Shown here one piece after another: positions 1 to 5,935 of a DNA stretch of 7,129 nt; the first letter of the stretch is position 1; each line of letters begins with the position of its first letter. A model generated the notes under the pieces. The model had not been told where the DNA came from. It saw only the letters and a list, made by a program, of their open reading frames with translations, and did not search any database. The DNA is from Candidatus Heimdallarchaeota archaeon (GTDB lineage Archaea > Asgardarchaeota > Heimdallarchaeia > Heimdallarchaeales > Kariarchaeaceae): the NCBI GenBank assembly GCA_027016475.1, contig JALUTL010000449.1, positions 1 through 7,129 of the forward strand, written 5' to 3'. The position numbers and the translations under genes are program-made.

Positions 1-27
1 ATTAACGGATTGATATGCGAAAGTCAT
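1..27 (-). CDS. 5' end of next gene of the sugar operon (partial, unidentified)
   Basis: Reading the minus strand past the stop of the upstream SDR gene (TAG at 53-51), an ATG at 27-25 opens a frame with no stop to the window edge. It gives MTFAYQSVN. An AAAGGA ribosome-binding-like site lies at 41-36, eight bases before the ATG, which supports a real start. The gap to the previous stop is only about 23 bases, so it would be co-transcribed with the sugar-nucleotide genes. Nine residues are too few to assign a family. From context it could be another deoxysugar enzyme or a glycosyltransferase, but that is inference. Confidence 0.5.
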
Positions 28-35
28 TTCAATAT

Positions 36-41
36 TCCTTT
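36..41 (-). promoter_or_regulatory. Shine-Dalgarno-like site for the partial gene at 27
   Basis: The minus strand reads AAAGGA here, then eight bases, then ATG at 27. It is one of the clearer ribosome-binding sites in the window and is the main reason for calling the truncated gene. Confidence 0.45.
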
Positions 42-50
42 TGGGCAGTC

Positions 51-1034
51 CTAAGTTGCTGTCCCAACTAGGTAGTCTTTCCATTGTTCATAATGAGCCC
101 GGTACCATTCAACAGTCTGTTCAAGCCCTTCCTCGAGTGATATCTGCGATGACCAACCAATTCGTTCCCGAAGTTTCTCAGTTGATGAACGCATGTCCCA
201 TATCTCATTTTCGCGATAGGGAAGTTCTCCAAAGTTCAACAAATGTGTACCACCGAGCATATTGCCAATCATTTTGGCCACTTCGCGTATTGAAATTGAT
301 TTGCCCGAGCCTACATTGAATACATCGCCATACGTGTCCGTCCTTGGGAGAATTTTGGCAATTACTGAGATCAGATCCGAAACATGATTGTATTCTCGTT
401 TCTGTTCTCCTTTTGTCAATGGCACTGGCTTTCCCATAAGTAGGTTGGTTATAAGATATGGAATCAGCCGAATCGGTTTTTGCATTGCCCCAAATAGGTT
501 GAAACTTCTTAGAATAGTTACAGGAAGTTCATGGATTCGATAGAGCATTTGACCATACATCTCAACAGAAGCCTTGGAAACGGAATACGGAGAAGCCGGA
601 TATAATGGTACATCTTCTTTAAAGGGAGGACTGATTTGTCCATAGACATCACTTGTGCTTAGTACAATCAAATGTTCCAATGATTTAATCCGGGATACGG
701 CCTCATATATATGCAAAGTTCCGTGTATATTTGCCTCCAAAGTTTTGTAGACTGCATCAAATGTACGAGAAAGATCGGTAGAAGCAGCCAGATGGATAAT
801 ATAGTTCGGTTCTATTGATTCAATCAGTTTAATGGTTGCATTCCGATCAGTCAAATTCAATTGGTGATAATTATCAACATCAAGTGGGAAAAAGGATGGA
901 ATGTTTTCTTTTTGAAACATATCAGTCGAAAAGACTTCATTGGCCTCCTGAAGTTGCGAAAGCAGGTTTAGCCCAACAAATCCAAGGGCGCCAGTAATTA
1001 AGACCCGTTTGTCTTTTAGCTCTTGCCAAACCAT
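51..1034 (-). CDS. NAD(P)-dependent sugar-nucleotide epimerase/reductase (extended SDR)
   Basis: This is an extended short-chain dehydrogenase/reductase of about 327 residues, probably acting on the nucleotide-sugar made by the two preceding enzymes. The Rossmann glycine motif GALGFVG is at residues 15-21, the HLAA strand at 81-84, the STSDVYG active-site segment at 126-132 and the catalytic YSVSK (Tyr150, Lys154) at 150-154. Where dTDP-glucose dehydratases have Thr-Asp-Glu, this protein has Thr127-Ser128-Asp129. That argues against a 4,6-dehydratase and for an epimerase or 4-keto reductase. I chose the ATG at 1034 because it puts the usual few residues before the first beta strand; the open frame extends to 1094, but that extension lies inside the upstream gene and has no SDR character. 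The start overlaps the upstream gene's end by 19 bases, so translation is probably coupled. The exact substrate (for example CDP-4-keto-6-deoxyglucose, towards a CDP-deoxyhexose) is inferred from context only. Confidence 0.85.
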   Translation of the reverse strand: MVWQELKDKRVLITGALGFVGLNLLSQLQEANEVFSTDMFQKENIPSFFPLDVDNYHQLNLTDRNATIKLIESIEPNYIIHLAASTDLSRTFDAVYKTLEANIHGTLHIYEAVSRIKSLEHLIVLSTSDVYGQISPPFKEDVPLYPASPYSVSKASVEMYGQMLYRIHELPVTILRSFNLFGAMQKPIRLIPYLITNLLMGKPVPLTKGEQKREYNHVSDLISVIAKILPRTDTYGDVFNVGSGKSISIREVAKMIGNMLGGTHLLNFGELPYRENEIWDMRSSTEKLRERIGWSSQISLEEGLEQTVEWYRAHYEQWKDYLVGTAT

Positions 1035-1990
1035 TTGGCGTACCATCCATAGCTTTTGCGTAGTCCTTCTTCCAAACTGTGTTTGGGATGCCAATTGAGG
1101 ATTTCTCGTGCCTTTTCACAGGCAAGGAATTGTGATTTGATCTCTCCTTTCGCAGTATTTTGGATTATGGGGGACAAATGAGTTTTTCCACTGATCTCAA
1201 TCAGCTTGTTGACTACCTCCAAGACGGTTGTTGGGGTTTCAGTGCCGAAGTTGAATGCTTCTCCTTCAAGGTTTTTCTCTTGCATCTGTTCAGCCAACAC
1301 AATATAGCTTTCAGCTGCGTCTTCCACATAGAAATAGTCCCGAAGGAAAGTGCCATCGCTCCGAATGATTGGAGTGTTGTCAAACAGCAAAGATTTGATA
1401 GTTTGCGGTACCAGCCGATTGAAATTGAGATCACCACCACCATACAGGTTTCCACATCGAGTGATGGCAACTGGTAATGAATAGGTATGATAATAAGATT
1501 GTGCGAGTAAATCTGTAACAGCCTTAGAAAAGTCATAGGGATGTTTTGCGTCCAGAGGGTCATCTTCATCATATGGAAGCTTATCTTTTTCGCCGTATGC
1601 TTTGTCGCTGGAGGCAACCAAGACTCGTTCTATCAATTCAGACCGCCGACAAGCTTCAAATAGATTCCATGAGCCTCGGATGTTTGAATCAAAGGTCGGC
1701 AAAGGATTTCGATGAGCGATTTGCACAATGGTTTGAGCAGCCAAATGGAAAACAGTGTTTATTTCGTATTCATTGATCACCCGTTCAACCAATGAGAAAT
1801 CCCTGAGGTCTCCCTTCACTAATGTGACATGTTTGTCAATGTGTTCATAGAACAACCGGGATCGGGGTACTTGATCTCGAACCAATGCAATTACGTTTGC
1901 ACCTTTGGCCACCAATTGTTCCAAAAGATAGCTGCCAAGGAAGCCGCTACCACCTGTTACCAAGGTATTGGAGAATGTCCAGTCTACCAT
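1016..1990 (-). CDS. rfbG: CDP-glucose 4,6-dehydratase-like SDR
   Basis: This is probably the NAD-dependent dehydratase that turns CDP-glucose into CDP-4-keto-6-deoxyglucose in the cytoplasm. From the chosen start it has 324 residues. The cofactor motif GGSGFLG is at 13-19, HLAAQ at 82-86, the active-site segment SSDKAYG at 127-133 and YDFSK (Tyr152, Lys156) at 152-156. The Asp-Lys pair after the catalytic Ser/Thr is the signature of CDP-glucose dehydratases, whereas dTDP-glucose enzymes have Asp-Glu. The later segments RCGNLYGGGDLNFNRLVP and IRSDGTFLRDYFYVEDA also fit the RfbG group. The ATG at 1990 is preferred over the one at 2017. It is preceded by GGTGGAAGGT, overlaps the rfbF stop (ATGGTAG), and gives the usual N-terminus just ahead of the first strand. 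Adjacency to an RfbF-type cytidylyltransferase supports the CDP-sugar assignment. A related GDP- or dTDP-sugar dehydratase is less likely. Confidence 0.82.
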   Translation of the reverse strand: MVDWTFSNTLVTGGSGFLGSYLLEQLVAKGANVIALVRDQVPRSRLFYEHIDKHVTLVKGDLRDFSLVERVINEYEINTVFHLAAQTIVQIAHRNPLPTFDSNIRGSWNLFEACRRSELIERVLVASSDKAYGEKDKLPYDEDDPLDAKHPYDFSKAVTDLLAQSYYHTYSLPVAITRCGNLYGGGDLNFNRLVPQTIKSLLFDNTPIIRSDGTFLRDYFYVEDAAESYIVLAEQMQEKNLEGEAFNFGTETPTTVLEVVNKLIEISGKTHLSPIIQNTAKGEIKSQFLACEKAREILNWHPKHSLEEGLRKSYGWYAKWFGKS

Positions 1991-2757
1991 ACCTTCCACC
2001 GTTTTGTTTCTTCCCACAGCTTGTTAAGGTATTGGACGTCTTTATAAGTGTCCATAGATCCCCAAAAGCCGTGGTGTGCATAGACAGCAAGCTGCCCTTC
2101 TTCGACAAGCTGTTCCATGGGGGCTCGTTCAAGAATAGAATTCTCATCAAGATAATCAAAAATAGCCCGTTCAAAAACAAAAAAGCCTCCTGAAACCCAT
2201 TCCTTCATTTGTGGTTTCTCTTTGAAATTGGTAACAATGTTGTTCTCGTCCAATTCAAGGATACCATATTTTGAAAGAGGATGCAGACCTGTCAATGTGG
2301 CAATCTTTTCCTTGTTCTTGTGGAACTCCAAAAGCTCAAGGAGATTGATATCTGCTACACCATCCCCATATGTGGCCATAAACCGTGGGGTGTCGATGTA
2401 CTTCTCTAATCGCTTGATCCGTCCGCCTGTTTGGGTTTCATCACCGGTATCAGCTAATGTCACAACCCAATCTTCTGTAGTATTATCATGATATGTCAGT
2501 GTCTTTGACTTTAAGTCAATGGTAAAATCATTATTCATCGCTTCGTAGTTTAGGAAGTATCTTTTGATCATGTCACCTTTATACCCCAAGGCAAGAATAA
2601 ATTCATTAAAGCCATAATATGAATAAATTTTCATGATATGCCATAGGATGGGGCGGCCACCAATTTCAACCAGTGGTTTTGGCTTGAAGGCAGTTTCCTC
2701 CCTAAGACGTGTTCCTTGACCACCGCATAGGATGACAACAGGAATCTTTTCAACCAT
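1984..2757 (-). CDS. rfbF: Glucose-1-phosphate cytidylyltransferase
   Basis: This enzyme makes CDP-glucose and pyrophosphate from CTP and glucose-1-phosphate, the entry step to CDP-deoxyhexoses. The 257-residue length is the family norm. The nucleotide-binding loop GGQGTRLREET is at 12-22 and KPKP at 25-28, followed by EIGGRPILWHIMKIYS at 31-46. The metal-site segment TYGDGVAD is at 129-136 (Asp132), and the C-terminal GFWGSMDTYKD at 230-240 contains the second conserved Asp (236). These segments distinguish RfbF from thymidylyl- and uridylyltransferases. The gene is the first of an overlapping operon; its stop overlaps the start of the dehydratase. There is no clear SD upstream, only GGGTTTCCC next to the ATG, so it may be read from a leaderless or short-leader transcript. 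It is complete and shows no anomalies. Confidence 0.95.
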   Translation of the reverse strand: MVEKIPVVILCGGQGTRLREETAFKPKPLVEIGGRPILWHIMKIYSYYGFNEFILALGYKGDMIKRYFLNYEAMNNDFTIDLKSKTLTYHDNTTEDWVVTLADTGDETQTGGRIKRLEKYIDTPRFMATYGDGVADINLLELLEFHKNKEKIATLTGLHPLSKYGILELDENNIVTNFKEKPQMKEWVSGGFFVFERAIFDYLDENSILERAPMEQLVEEGQLAVYAHHGFWGSMDTYKDVQYLNKLWEETKRWKVW

Positions 2758-2777
2758 GGGAAACCCTATTCTTGCTC

Positions 2778-2783
2778 TTTAAT
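2778..2783 (-). promoter_or_regulatory. Possible TATA-like element for the sugar operon
   Basis: On the minus strand the sequence ATTAAA lies about 24 bases before the rfbF ATG (2757), the distance expected for a leaderless archaeal transcript. The 111-bp gap 2758-2868 is A/T-rich throughout, so this match is weak. A second candidate (ACATAAAG, about 32 bases before the ATG) is nearly as good. No other feature was seen in the gap. Confidence 0.3.
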
Positions 2784-2868
2784 TCCTTTATGTTATTTTC
2801 TAAAACATCTCATAACTTTGCATTCAGATATGTTGGAAATAATCGATGAAACAGTAGGAAACCAGAGT

Positions 2869-3741
2869 TCAGCCTTTTCTTTTTAACTTCTCAAGTTCTT
2901 CTTGAACTGCACGTAACTTTGCTTCCGCTTCATCGGCTCTCTTTTTTTCCATTTCAGCCCGTTGCCGTTCCTGCTCTGCCCTTTGCTTTTCCATTTCAGC
3001 CCGTTGCCACTCCTGCTCTGCCTTTGTCAACAGAATCTTCCCACTTGTTCGATCCACCAGCACCATACGATAGCGAGGCAATTCAATCTCGTATTTCCTT
3101 CTGATTTCCATTAAACCGATTTTGAATGGTAGGAGGTCTGGTTTTACATCAAGAAGCTTTGTTGTATCTATTTCATTCATTTGATTTTCATGGGTACATA
3201 CTTCTTTTAGTTCTTGAATTTTGTATTGCCCTGCATTCTCATCAAATTCATAGACTCTGACGAATGGTGCCTTTAGTTCAGAAGGTTTTGGTAAATATGG
3301 GTTCAAGACTACATAGACCGGAATTTTCAATGATTTACATCGTTCGACTATCATTCCGATGTCCTGATTGTAGGTCGACTTTGAAAGAATGTTTACAGCC
3401 ATGTCAGGGACGCGATTGTTAAAATATTCAGCTTTGTAGGATGACAGGTCATAAGGAATGTTCAAATTGCGGAAATAGGACAAATCAAACATTGAGACAA
3501 CAGTTTCATCACCCCGTTTAAAATAATGGTTCAAATCCCACATTACGCGATCAGTAGGGAAGTTAGTCGTCAGTACATCATATAGATAAGTAATTTCACT
3601 TGAATGAGGTTCACTCTCCCTTCTGCCTAGACGAGGAACTCCAGGAGGCAAAACACCTTCCTGTGTTGCGTAGCGGTGTCTTCGGCTTATGAATTGAGAT
3701 TCTTCATCCTCAGTATATCTCAGATCATGACGAGAAACCAT
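2869..3741 (-). CDS. Uma2/DUF820-like nuclease-fold protein with C-terminal coiled coil
   Basis: The protein has 290 residues. The middle resembles the Uma2 family, a PD-(D/E)XK nuclease-like fold of uncertain role common in Cyanobacteria and Chloroflexi. PDMAVNILSKST at 112-123 matches the family pattern PD-x-x-x-E-V-L-S-x-S-T, followed by QDIGMIVERCKSLKIPVYVVLNP (about 126-148). The acidic residue expected five positions after the conserved Pro is Asn117, so the canonical catalytic set is incomplete. Asp86 and Asp113 remain. Residues from about 240 to 288 form a highly charged Glu/Arg/Lys/Gln coiled coil made of 14-residue repeats, a tail often found on this family. The N-terminal 45 residues are basic and look unstructured. 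There is no signal peptide. The ATG at 3741 has no SD but has a TATA-like box about 27 bases upstream. The gene diverges from the prolyl-tRNA synthetase-like gene. Its cellular role is unknown. Confidence 0.75.
   Translation of the reverse strand: MVSRHDLRYTEDEESQFISRRHRYATQEGVLPPGVPRLGRRESEPHSSEITYLYDVLTTNFPTDRVMWDLNHYFKRGDETVVSMFDLSYFRNLNIPYDLSSYKAEYFNNRVPDMAVNILSKSTYNQDIGMIVERCKSLKIPVYVVLNPYLPKPSELKAPFVRVYEFDENAGQYKIQELKEVCTHENQMNEIDTTKLLDVKPDLLPFKIGLMEIRRKYEIELPRYRMVLVDRTSGKILLTKAEQEWQRAEMEKQRAEQERQRAEMEKKRADEAEAKLRAVQEELEKLKRKG
2946..3029 (-). repeat. Two tandem 42-bp imperfect repeats encoding the coiled coil
   Basis: Copies at 2946-2987 and 2988-3029 match at 33 of their first 35 bases and diverge at the ends. 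On the coding strand they give two 14-residue units of the form AEQE(W/R)QRAEMEK(Q/K)R, that is two heptads each. The near identity at DNA level suggests a recent in-frame duplication that lengthened the coiled coil. Confidence 0.75.
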
Positions 3742-3764
3742 CTAAAATACAATCCACGTTTGAC

Positions 3765-3772
3765 ATTAAAAA
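3765..3772 (-). promoter_or_regulatory. Archaeal TATA-like box for the Uma2-like gene
   Basis: The minus strand reads TTTTTAAT, centred about 27 bases before the ATG at 3741. There is no SD in between. The arrangement fits an archaeal promoter driving a leaderless mRNA. Confidence 0.5.
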
Positions 3773-3787
3773 CTCATTCATTTGCAA

Positions 3788-3800
3788 GTATCAGTGATAC
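3788..3800. promoter_or_regulatory. Perfect 13-bp palindrome, candidate operator
   Basis: GTATCA-G-TGATAC is a perfect inverted repeat around one central base. It sits in the 120-bp region between two divergent genes, just upstream of the TATA-like box of the minus-strand gene. That is a typical position for a dimeric regulator such as an HTH protein. A second short palindrome TTCGAA follows at 3802-3807. No regulator gene is in the window, so the role is inferred. Confidence 0.4.
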
Positions 3801-3840
3801 GTTCGAATGCGTTTTTGTTTGTTTGCGAAACATTTCAGTA

Positions 3841-3848
3841 TTATAAAT
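3841..3848 (+). promoter_or_regulatory. TATA-like box upstream of the ProRS-like gene
   Basis: TTATAAAT is the best TATA match on the plus strand of this intergenic region, with GCGAAAC about ten bases upstream. Its centre is only about 17 bases from the GTG at 3862, closer than the roughly 25 bases seen at the other promoters here. Either the transcription start is unusually near, or the true promoter is elsewhere. Confidence 0.35.
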
Positions 3849-3861
3849 TGCATAAGCTGTT

Positions 3862-5367
3862 GTGGACATCAGCAAGCTTATAGGAAGGGTACAACGAGAC
3901 CCGCCAAAGGAAGTTCATGAGCTCACTCAACAGCTCTTGCTTCGTTCAGGAAATTTTCTGTGGACAGAAAATGAAATCATAATTTTGGAAGGTGGAAACA
4001 GAATACTCGAAAATTTGATTACTCTCCTTTCTTCTTTCTATGAAGCATCCCAAAGAATTGAGTTCGGCTGTTCCTTTGAACGGTTGCTTCAATCGGAATT
4101 CAATTCCTACAGGAGCCTCCCTGCATGCTTCCACACAGTAGAAGAGGTTCATAGGGCAGGTTATGCCCCTTTAGGGATGCTGTATCCAAAACTACAGCCT
4201 GCATTGATCGTTTATGCGCTTCAAAAAGAGACAGAAGCTCCTATTACCTTATTCAAGCAAATCGGACTTGAGGTATCAAGTGTTGAGGCGTTGGGAGGGG
4301 AGGCATTCTTCGTTGAAGAGTCAATCGGAAGGGATTTGGTACTGAAATGCGAAAAATGCGGCTATGAGGCCCTGCAAATGGCAGCCAAATTGAAGAAAGA
4401 CGGTGTAAAAACCGAAGCAGAAACACTAAGTGAAGTAGCTACACCAAACTGCCAAACCATAGTCAAGGTTGCCGCATTCATAGGTGTGAAAACATGGCAG
4501 ACTGCGAAAGCCGTATTCTATCATGGAGAAGCGCCAGAGGGATCCAAGGTTATATTTGTCGCCATCAGAGGAGATTTAGAAGTAAATGAAGAAAAGTTGA
4601 AGCACATTGCTGGAATTAACTCAATTCGTCCAGCAGAAGACGAAGAAATCAGGAAAATAGGTGCAGTTCCCGGCTATGCCTCACCCATTGGAATTGACAG
4701 ATCAAAGTGTATTGTTGTGGCAGATGATTCATTGATCACAACGTCCAATCTTGTTGCAGGTGCAAACAAGGAAGGATATCATTTCCTCAATTGCAATTAT
4801 CCCAGAGATTTTCAGGCAGATTTGGAAGGAGATGTTGCATTAGCTTCAGAAGGCTCAAAATGTATAAATTGTGGAAATATATTGCGATTGACAAAAGGTA
4901 TTGTCATTGGGAAAAAAACAATGCAAAAAAACTCGCCGGTCTCTTTCATTGATGAAAAAGGAAAACCACGACCTATTGTCTGGCACAACATGTCATTCAA
5001 TCTTTTCAGCATAGTTGCATGTGTCGCCCAAAAATCATATGACAAATTTGGAATAGTTTTTCCGCCAATACTTGCACCATGGAAATTCATTGTCCTGTCA
5101 CTTAACAAAGACAGATTACCTCATGATAAGACCCATTTAGTCACCCAAGCTTTGAAAAACTGTAAGCAATCTTTCCTTCTTGATGCTAGACAACTTAAAG
5201 CTGGGCAAAAGTTTATGGAAGCAGATTTGAGAGGAATACCATTCAGGATTGTTCTCTCAGATAAAGATCCAAAGAGTTTTGAAATAAAAAACAGAATGAC
5301 TGGTGAAGTTGAAACCATTTCAATAGAAGATTTTGAAAAGGTGATAAAAACCCTGTTTCCAGAATGA
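3862..5367 (+). CDS. Prolyl-tRNA synthetase-like protein lacking the aminoacylation site; likely tRNA editing factor
   Basis: This 501-residue protein is collinear with bacterial-type prolyl-tRNA synthetase (ProRS, about 570 residues) but degenerate in the catalytic core. Residues 1-30 match the ProRS N-terminus, which supports the GTG start; a TAA at 3853 blocks any extension. About 45 residues covering motif 1 and its loop are missing. The THEE segment is SFER (71-74), motif 2 RDExRPR has become VHRAGYAPLG (96-105), and the motif 3 GxGxxR segment is NMSFNLFSIVA (376-386), lacking its Arg. In contrast, the editing (INS, YbaK-like) domain at about 190-340 is well kept. It has TPNCQTI, Lys216 aligning with the catalytic lysine of E. 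coli ProRS (Lys279), RGDLEVNE, a GA-x-x-G-x-x-x-P-x-G loop (267-277) and VAGANKEGYH. CxxC pairs occur at 163-166 and 334-337. The anticodon-binding domain (about 407-501) keeps LLDARQLKAGQKF and GIPFRIVL. I infer trans-editing of mischarged tRNA-Pro or a tRNA-binding role. It is very unlikely to be an active synthetase. Confidence 0.85.
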   Translation: MDISKLIGRVQRDPPKEVHELTQQLLLRSGNFLWTENEIIILEGGNRILENLITLLSSFYEASQRIEFGCSFERLLQSEFNSYRSLPACFHTVEEVHRAGYAPLGMLYPKLQPALIVYALQKETEAPITLFKQIGLEVSSVEALGGEAFFVEESIGRDLVLKCEKCGYEALQMAAKLKKDGVKTEAETLSEVATPNCQTIVKVAAFIGVKTWQTAKAVFYHGEAPEGSKVIFVAIRGDLEVNEEKLKHIAGINSIRPAEDEEIRKIGAVPGYASPIGIDRSKCIVVADDSLITTSNLVAGANKEGYHFLNCNYPRDFQADLEGDVALASEGSKCINCGNILRLTKGIVIGKKTMQKNSPVSFIDEKGKPRPIVWHNMSFNLFSIVACVAQKSYDKFGIVFPPILAPWKFIVLSLNKDRLPHDKTHLVTQALKNCKQSFLLDARQLKAGQKFMEADLRGIPFRIVLSDKDPKSFEIKNRMTGEVETISIEDFEKVIKTLFPE

Positions 5368-5389
5368 GGGCTATCTAATAAATAGTACT

Positions 5390-5887
5390 CTAGCAGAAGA
5401 CAATGAAATTACCTGGGTTAAATCCTTCTACAATATAACATGTTGAACCACCAGGCCCTCCGCTGTCTCCCAACAATACTCCTGGATATAAGTAAAAACT
5501 AATTGGATATGTGACACCATTGACCAGATAGTTTTTTATGATTTTCATTCTATCAGGAATGTTTGGATCAGCTCCTACATATTGACCAGGGCCACCAGAA
5601 TCCCACGCCAAAAGGATATCATCCAAATCCGTATAGGAAACCCTGTATGTTCTCTCACCTGAACATGTAAATTCAAAGTGGCCTGGTTGGGATTTGCTGG
5701 CTCTTACTTCATAGGCTTCCATCCTTTGAGGTATTTTTCCCCTTTCCAAGCAATCTATGATAGCGGTAGTAAAATCGTTGAATCGTGCCTGCCGATCATT
5801 TGTCGGTATGGCACTGCCAGAGGGCATGCCCATCATCGGCAGAAGCAACAACAGCAATAGGAAAAATATAAGTTTGAGTCGTTGCAT
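5390..5887 (-). CDS. Small secreted protein of unknown function
   Basis: The protein has 165 residues and I recognise no family. The N-terminus is a clear signal peptide: basic MQRLK, then IFF and seven consecutive leucines, then PMMGMPSGSA with likely cleavage near residue 26. The mature part has four cysteines (46, 75, 150 and the C-terminal residue 165), consistent with two disulfides outside the cell. The hexapeptide DSGGPG occurs twice, at 96-101 and 141-146. The second copy reads GDSGGPG, like the serine-protease motif, but no catalytic His region exists and the protein is too short. Its 3' end converges with the ProRS-like gene with 22 bases between stops. The start is set by the ATG right after the shared TATA box, with no SD. 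It diverges from the membrane glycoprotein gene and may be co-regulated with it. Confidence 0.75.
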   Translation of the reverse strand: MQRLKLIFFLLLLLLLPMMGMPSGSAIPTNDRQARFNDFTTAIIDCLERGKIPQRMEAYEVRASKSQPGHFEFTCSGERTYRVSYTDLDDILLAWDSGGPGQYVGADPNIPDRMKIIKNYLVNGVTYPISFYLYPGVLLGDSGGPGGSTCYIVEGFNPGNFIVFC

Positions 5888-5907
5888 GGATCAGAGCCAA
5901 AACACAC

Positions 5908-5917
5908 ATATATATAT
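5908..5917. promoter_or_regulatory. Symmetric bidirectional TATA box, ATATATATAT
   Basis: This palindromic ten-base box sits almost exactly midway in the 48-bp gap between two divergent start codons. Its centre (5912.5) is about 25 bases from the minus-strand ATG at 5887 and about 24 from the plus-strand ATG at 5936. Neither gene has an SD. A single TBP site could therefore direct two leaderless transcripts, with direction set by flanking BRE-like bases. Confidence 0.6.
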
Positions 5918-5935
5918 CGGAATTGACACACAGCT

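Noticed and set aside
1035..1094. N-terminal extension of the epimerase/reductase gene to 1094
   Set aside because: The extra 20 residues lie entirely in the 3' end of the dehydratase gene, have no SDR character, and a better-placed ATG exists at 1034.
1991..2017. Upstream ATG at 2017 for the dehydratase
   Set aside because: It would add nine residues lying inside rfbF; the ATG at 1990 has the G-rich site before it and matches the family N-terminus.
1546..2193. Plus-strand open frames across the sugar operon
   Set aside because: They are antisense to clearly conserved enzymes, have no recognisable domains and no start signals.
3823..3847. Bacterial sigma70-type promoter (TTGCGA and TATAAA)
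   Set aside because: The spacing is only 13 bases, too short for -35/-10 elements, and the other promoters in the window look archaeal.
3862..5367. Annotation as an active prolyl-tRNA synthetase
   Set aside because: Motif 1 region is missing and the key residues of motifs 2 and 3 are replaced, so ATP and proline binding are not expected.
5446..5472. GDSGGP motif resembling the trypsin-family serine site
   Set aside because: The protein has no TAAHC-like histidine segment, is only 165 residues long, and a second DSGGPG copy shows the motif is part of a repeat, not a protease site.
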